Source: Cyanobacteria bacterium REEB67
GTDB taxonomy: Bacteria > Cyanobacteriota > Vampirovibrionia > Obscuribacterales > Obscuribacteraceae
Direction of reading: 5' to 3'
Assembly: GCA_018971775.1 (NCBI GenBank)
Contig: JAGXAB010000010.1
Coordinates: 53,065 to 117,064, forward strand
DNA length: 64,000 bases
The notes under the pieces are model-generated. The model saw nothing but the letters and a program-made list of their open reading frames with translations, had not been told where the DNA came from and searched no databases. Numbering within the stretch: position 1 is the first letter of the stretch; every line of letters starts with the position of its first letter. Of this stretch, positions 60,212-64,000 are shown one piece after another. Position numbers and translations under genes: made by a program.

Positions 60212-62506
60212 TCACAGCCAGCTCTCGCCCAGAACCGAGCGATAGGGGCCCTCGTTCCAAACCTGACCTCGATGTGCTTCTTGAGAGCGCTTGAGCCTGG
60301 CATAGTCTTCAGGTGTCAATTGGCAGCGAAAAACGCTCACCGATTTGAGGAGTTTCATCGCGCAAATATCCTCGATAGCCTCACGGCATAGAGGTCTGAA
60401 AGAAACATCCAGCAAACGCAGCCTTTTAAATGGTGCGAGAACATGATCAGGATACATATTCATAAAATCCTGTGACAGATAAAGTTCTTCCATCTGGGCG
60501 GCGATCGGTCGCAGGCGCCGTAAAAATTCGACCGAAACCCCGGTATTTCGCGAGATATCGAGCGAACGCAGCTCGGTATCTGCGGCCAGGGCCTCTGCGC
60601 ATGAATCGTCGATGCGGCAACCGTCAAAGCTTAACAACTTTATCGGACTTCCTGCACTGAGCAGATTTTTCACACCGGTGGATGTAATCTGCAGATTGTC
60701 GTCCAGCACAAATGAATCCAGATTTGGATATTTGCCCAGCTCCTTCAGTCCGCGATCGTCAATCTTGGTGCCGGTCAGATCAACAGCTTTCAGGCTGGGA
60801 AATTTTGCAATTGTACTGATACTAAAATTGGATATATTGGGACAATATTGCAAGACGAGAATTTCAATAGGCAAAACAGAAAAGCATTTCAGCTCAGAGT
60901 CTCTGATCGGCGACTTGGAAAATCGCAGCATCTTCAAATTTTTGAAAGCTTTCAAGTATTCAAGGCACCTGGGCGTCATGCCGGCCGTATCTATAATGTC
61001 GACGTGCATGGTATTTGGATCTTTCAAGAGCATCTCGTGAATGCGCTCGTCACAGCTAACATAGCTGCTTTTTGATTTTGTCTCTTCACCGACAACTGCG
61101 ACCTCGACTGGATGGGCCGATTGAGAAATAACGGAACCCTGCCTGGATTTAAGGAAATTGAAAGCAACACTGACAGCGAGCAGGACAAAAATGGCGCTCA
61201 GAGAAATTATCAACATGCGTCCTCTGCCGGCACCGACGCCACCCTTGTTTTTGGTCGGAGCCGATCTGGCATAGCGAGCCGTGCTGGTCGAAGTGCGCTC
61301 GCCCCTCGTCAGTACACCGGTGCCTGACGTACTCGTCAGAGCAGCTCCGTCAGCAAGATCCTCTTCGGGCAGAAGGTGATCGCCAATCGTCGCCTGATTG
61401 ACCGGCACCATATCCGCTATCGCGCGCGGCATGGCCGGAATCACACCAGTCTTATATAGCTGGCCAGGGGCAACGGTTTGACTGCCCAGGCGGGGCATAA
61501 GTTTGTTACGGACAGCCAAATCTATGATCGCATCCTTCAACTGATCGACGCTGGCGAAACGATCCTCCGGACTTTTTTCAAGCAAAGACATGACGATAGG
61601 ATCGAGACCGCTGGGAAAATCGAGATCCGGAGCTGCTTCCGCTAGAGGCACAGGAGCTTCGCTACAATGCTTTTCCATCGTATCCAGCTTATTTTGACCA
61701 ATGAAGGGAGGAGCACCGGTCAGGCAGGCGTACATCATGCAGCCAAGCGAATAGAGGTCACTGCGGGCGGTGACTTTCTTACTCATGATTTGCTCCGGAC
61801 TCATATAGAGTGGAGTACCGAGAGCCTCACCGGTTTTAGTCAAGTCCTGCAGCGTATTTTCCTGCAGATCGTGCATCTTGGCTATGCCAAAATCAAGCAA
61901 CTTTATGTGCACCTGACCGTCCGCATCCGAGACTAGCATAATGTTGCTTGGTTTCAAATCACGATGAACGATGCCCTTGCTGTGGGCCTCGGAGAGAGCA
62001 TCGCAAATTTCCAGGAAAACCGGCAGCAGCTCGCCAAAAGTAAGGGTTTGCCGCTCGCGCAGCATGTCGGAAAAAGTGCAACCCTCGACATGTTCCATGA
62101 CCATGTAGGGGCGGTCTTTTTCATCAACGCCAAAATCACTGATCGCGACAATACCGGGATGATTAAGTGCACTGGCCGCTTTTGCCTCCTGGTGGAAGCG
62201 CATGCGAGCTTTCACCGAGGCCAGGTTATTTTTGAGCATTTTGATCGCGACAGTACGACCGAGAAAGATTTGCTTGCCCTGATAAATCACACCCATGCCA
62301 CCAGAGCCGATGATCGACGTAAGCTCGTAACGACCGACATAAATCGTCCCGAGCATATCATCGGGTGGCGGCCCGGCCAGCACACGACTGGGCCTGACCG
62401 GAGCAGGCTCCTCGGCTGTCACCGGCGATGATTCGGCCGCAGTGGCACGCAGAGAAGGATCGATTTTCTCTTCGCTAGTATCGTTTGCGAGGGGTTCACC
62501 AGCCAA
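60212..62506 (-). CDS. Receptor-like Ser/Thr kinase with LRR ectodomain
   Basis: A 764-residue protein. Order: a disordered Ser/Ala/Pro N-terminus (1-50), a PknB-type kinase domain (about 60-330) with GSGGMGVIYQGKQ, Lys89 in VAIKML, VHRDLKPSNIML, DFGIAK and MSPEQI, a linker, one membrane span (MLIISLSAIFVLLAVSVAF), and an extracytoplasmic leucine-rich domain (LKMLRFSKSPI, LKAVDLTGTKIDDRGLKELGKYPNLDSFVLDDN, LRSLDISRN, LRLLDVSFRPL). It is paralogous in architecture to the kinase at 54.5 kb but lacks the zinc modules. The start is TTG, with GGAG about 12 nt upstream, so it is uncertain. Located upstream of the GGDEF-EAL gene on the same strand. Confidence 0.9.
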   Translation of the reverse strand: MAGEPLANDTSEEKIDPSLRATAAESSPVTAEEPAPVRPSRVLAGPPPDDMLGTIYVGRYELTSIIGSGGMGVIYQGKQIFLGRTVAIKMLKNNLASVKARMRFHQEAKAASALNHPGIVAISDFGVDEKDRPYMVMEHVEGCTFSDMLRERQTLTFGELLPVFLEICDALSEAHSKGIVHRDLKPSNIMLVSDADGQVHIKLLDFGIAKMHDLQENTLQDLTKTGEALGTPLYMSPEQIMSKKVTARSDLYSLGCMMYACLTGAPPFIGQNKLDTMEKHCSEAPVPLAEAAPDLDFPSGLDPIVMSLLEKSPEDRFASVDQLKDAIIDLAVRNKLMPRLGSQTVAPGQLYKTGVIPAMPRAIADMVPVNQATIGDHLLPEEDLADGAALTSTSGTGVLTRGERTSTSTARYARSAPTKNKGGVGAGRGRMLIISLSAIFVLLAVSVAFNFLKSRQGSVISQSAHPVEVAVVGEETKSKSSYVSCDERIHEMLLKDPNTMHVDIIDTAGMTPRCLEYLKAFKNLKMLRFSKSPIRDSELKCFSVLPIEILVLQYCPNISNFSISTIAKFPSLKAVDLTGTKIDDRGLKELGKYPNLDSFVLDDNLQITSTGVKNLLSAGSPIKLLSFDGCRIDDSCAEALAADTELRSLDISRNTGVSVEFLRRLRPIAAQMEELYLSQDFMNMYPDHVLAPFKRLRLLDVSFRPLCREAIEDICAMKLLKSVSVFRCQLTPEDYARLKRSQEAHRGQVWNEGPYRSVLGESWL

Positions 62507-62609
62507 TGTTGCTATCCACTCCGAAATTGCTGAATCTGCGCCCAGACCATTATATTACCTGGCCACCAGGCTCAATCATCAAATCTGCAAACCATCAATC
62601 CATCAATCC

Positions 62610-62673
62610 TGCAAATCTGCAAATCTGCAAATCTGCAAACCGGCAAACCTGCAAATCTGCAAACCGGCAAGCG
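62610..62673. repeat. 8-bp tandem repeat, eight copies
   Basis: Eight units of TGCAAATC or close variants (TGCAAACC, GGCAAACC, and a terminal GGCAAGCG) lie in the gap between the kinase start and the glnN terminator. A looser set of related short units precedes it. This and the terminator account for most of the 300-bp gene-free stretch (62507-62806). Confidence 0.85.
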
Positions 62674-62717
62674 AAAAGCCCGAGACCATCTAGTGAAGAT
62701 CCCGGGCTTTTCAGTTT
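62673..62717 (-). terminator. Terminator of glnN (probably bidirectional)
   Basis: GAAAAGCCCG (62673-62682) pairs perfectly with CGGGCTTTTC (62703-62712) over 10 bp. Both strands end the stem with four T; on the plus strand a TTTTT follows shortly after. It lies about 95 bp past the glnN stop. Confidence 0.75.
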
Positions 62718-62806
62718 TTGCTTCAGGCTTTTTCTTTTTCCGTGCTGACAGTCTTGACTGTGCACCAATCTGCTTGCAACCGCTGGACGGTAGCCTCTAT
62801 TGCAGA

Positions 62807-64000
62807 CTAGTAGATGTAAAGCATCTCACGGAATTTGGGCAAGGGCCAGAGAGAATCATCGACAATCGTTTCGAGATCGTCGGCGATAGCGCGTACATGA
62901 TTCATGGCCGGGATGATCTTGCTCTGATACAACTTAGCCTTGGAGAGATGATCCGACTCTTCGGTATCTTCGCCGGCTGCTTCGCGGCTAAGTGTTTCCA
63001 GCTTTTCGATGGCGATTTGCAGGTTGCCGGCTTTCTCAGCCAACTCGACTACGAGCTTCTCGGGTTCCGGCAGCGACAGGCCGGTAACAGCCGCCTTGGT
63101 AGTGGCGATTGTCTGGGCGATGCGATGCAGATATTCGAGAGCGGTAGGCAAAATCATTGTCTTGGCCATGTTTGCCGTAATCAAAGATTCGATGTTGACG
63201 GTCTTGATGTAATTTTCCAGGTTGATGTTGTAGCGGCTGACGAGCTCGTCTTCCTGCAATACACCATACTTCTGGAAAAGATCTTTGACTTCTTTGTCGA
63301 TCATCACCGGCAGAGCTTCGACGGTGTGACGGAGATTGGGCAGGCCACGCTTGGCTGCTTCATCGTGCCATTCCTGCGAATAGTTATCACCGTTGAAGAG
63401 AATGCGCGAATTTTCGCTCAATACTTTGCGGGTGACTTTTTCAGCGGCAGCGTCGATGTCGTGATCAACCTTCAACTCTTTTTCGATTTCGGTCGCAATA
63501 TAGTCGAGAGATTCGGCCACCATCGTGTTCAAAACGGTGTTGGGCCAGGCAATCGACTGACTGGAGCCGACGGCACGAAACTCAAACTTGTTGCCGGTAA
63601 AAGCAAAAGGCGAGGTGCGGTTGCGGTCGGAATCATCGCGCGGCAGATCGGGCAAGGTGCTTACGCCAAACTGCAATTTGACACCGGAGCCGCCGGGGAT
63701 TTCTTTTTTACCGGAAATCAGAGCATTGACGACCTGGGTGAGTTTGTCGCCGAGGTAGACGCTCATGATCGCGGGCGGAGCTTCATTGGCACCGAGACGG
63801 TGATCGTTACCGGCCGAGGCAATTGAAGCACGCAGCAAGTGACCATATTTGTTGACGGCGCGAATCACCGCCGACAGTACCACGAGAAATTGTACGTTAT
63901 CCTGCGGTGTGTTGCCGGGCTCGAGCAAGTTATTGCCCTGATCGTCGGCCATGGACCAGTTGTTGTGCTTACCGCTACCATTGACGCCGCTGAAGGGCTT
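62807..64000 (-). CDS. glnN: Glutamine synthetase type III, C-terminal part (runs off window)
   Basis: The last 397 codons of a GlnN-type enzyme, which joins ammonia to glutamate with ATP. Seen at the visible start: KPFSGVNGSGKHNNWSM, the glutamate/ATP-site loop shared by glutamine synthetases, then GHLLRASIASAGNDHRLGANEAPPAIMSVYLG and FTGNKFEFRAVGSS, followed by the long C-terminal helical region that is specific to type III (ESLDYIATEIEKELKVDHD..., about 200 residues). The N-terminus is beyond the right edge. Type III enzymes are large dodecamers found in Bacteroides and cyanobacteria and usually respond to nitrogen supply. Confidence 0.95.
   Translation of the reverse strand, partial: KPFSGVNGSGKHNNWSMADDQGNNLLEPGNTPQDNVQFLVVLSAVIRAVNKYGHLLRASIASAGNDHRLGANEAPPAIMSVYLGDKLTQVVNALISGKKEIPGGSGVKLQFGVSTLPDLPRDDSDRNRTSPFAFTGNKFEFRAVGSSQSIAWPNTVLNTMVAESLDYIATEIEKELKVDHDIDAAAEKVTRKVLSENSRILFNGDNYSQEWHDEAAKRGLPNLRHTVEALPVMIDKEVKDLFQKYGVLQEDELVSRYNINLENYIKTVNIESLITANMAKTMILPTALEYLHRIAQTIATTKAAVTGLSLPEPEKLVVELAEKAGNLQIAIEKLETLSREAAGEDTEESDHLSKAKLYQSKIIPAMNHVRAIADDLETIVDDSLWPLPKFREMLYIY

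Noticed and set aside
60172..60294. A strong AAAGGAGG followed by GTG and a 37-codon plus-strand frame
   Set aside because: Spacing to the GTG is only 3 nt, and the frame is antisense to the end of the kinase gene.

Overview
The window reads as a chromosomal segment of a free-living, probably aerobic bacterium with two membranes. It has a tripartite RND efflux operon, many signal-peptide proteins, complex I antiporter subunits, ferredoxin-dependent 2-oxoacid oxidation, a futalosine-pathway-like MqnD protein and a type III glutamine synthetase. Large TPR/CHAT proteins, receptor-like Ser/Thr kinases with leucine-rich ectodomains and low-complexity secreted proteins suggest a non-photosynthetic cyanobacterial relative (Vampirovibrionia/Melainabacteria, Obscuribacterales-like). 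This placement is inferred from gene content only; no rRNA or tRNA gene was seen. I recognised no insertion sequence, prophage or CRISPR array.

Layout. 1-8.1 kb: the start of a TPR protein, an alpha/beta hydrolase, an mqnD-like/TPR pair, two paralogous DUF4412-like secreted proteins, a two-gene operon of zinc-metalloprotease-like proteins, and a fructose-6-phosphate aldolase/transaldolase. 8.2-10.4 kb: a LytR-CpsA-Psr protein coupled to a YbaK-type deacylase. 10.5-19.0 kb: a MarR regulator with a striking double-dyad operator, then a membrane fusion protein and two RND pumps (MdtABC-like order). 19.0-21.3 kb: six 37-bp tandem repeats, a DUF6088/AbiEi-like winged-helix protein and two small unknown genes. 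21.7-29.2 kb: energy metabolism, with korAB, a small His-rich membrane protein, nuoL and a divergent nuoM that is preceded by a probable 24-codon leader ORF.

29.2-42.5 kb: cell-surface and secreted proteins (VWA, CAP, two proteins sharing a C-terminal beta/Gly-rich module, a TPR-CHAT pseudo-protease, a glycine-zipper protein) with pgeF and an SDR reductase between them. 42.5-47.8 kb: a compact run of a GlpD-like oxidoreductase, a 2-hydroxyacid dehydrogenase, a methyltransferase and a GT87-like membrane glycosyltransferase. 47.9-51.2 kb: divergent ribosome GTPases rsgA and typA. 51.3-62.5 kb: a secreted protein built from about eleven 80-residue repeats, two receptor-like Ser/Thr kinases with LRR ectodomains, and a GGDEF-EAL protein. 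The window ends inside glnN.

Most notable signals: the duplicated CxxC-x22-CxC module fused to a receptor kinase, the 11-fold repeat protein, a short DRLxxLEKxVF module shared by a secreted matrixin-like protease and a CAP protein, the secreted CHAT protein lacking its catalytic dyad, the nuoM leader ORF with a sequestered perfect Shine-Dalgarno, and the MarR double dyad. All similarities were recognised by eye from motifs; no database search was possible.
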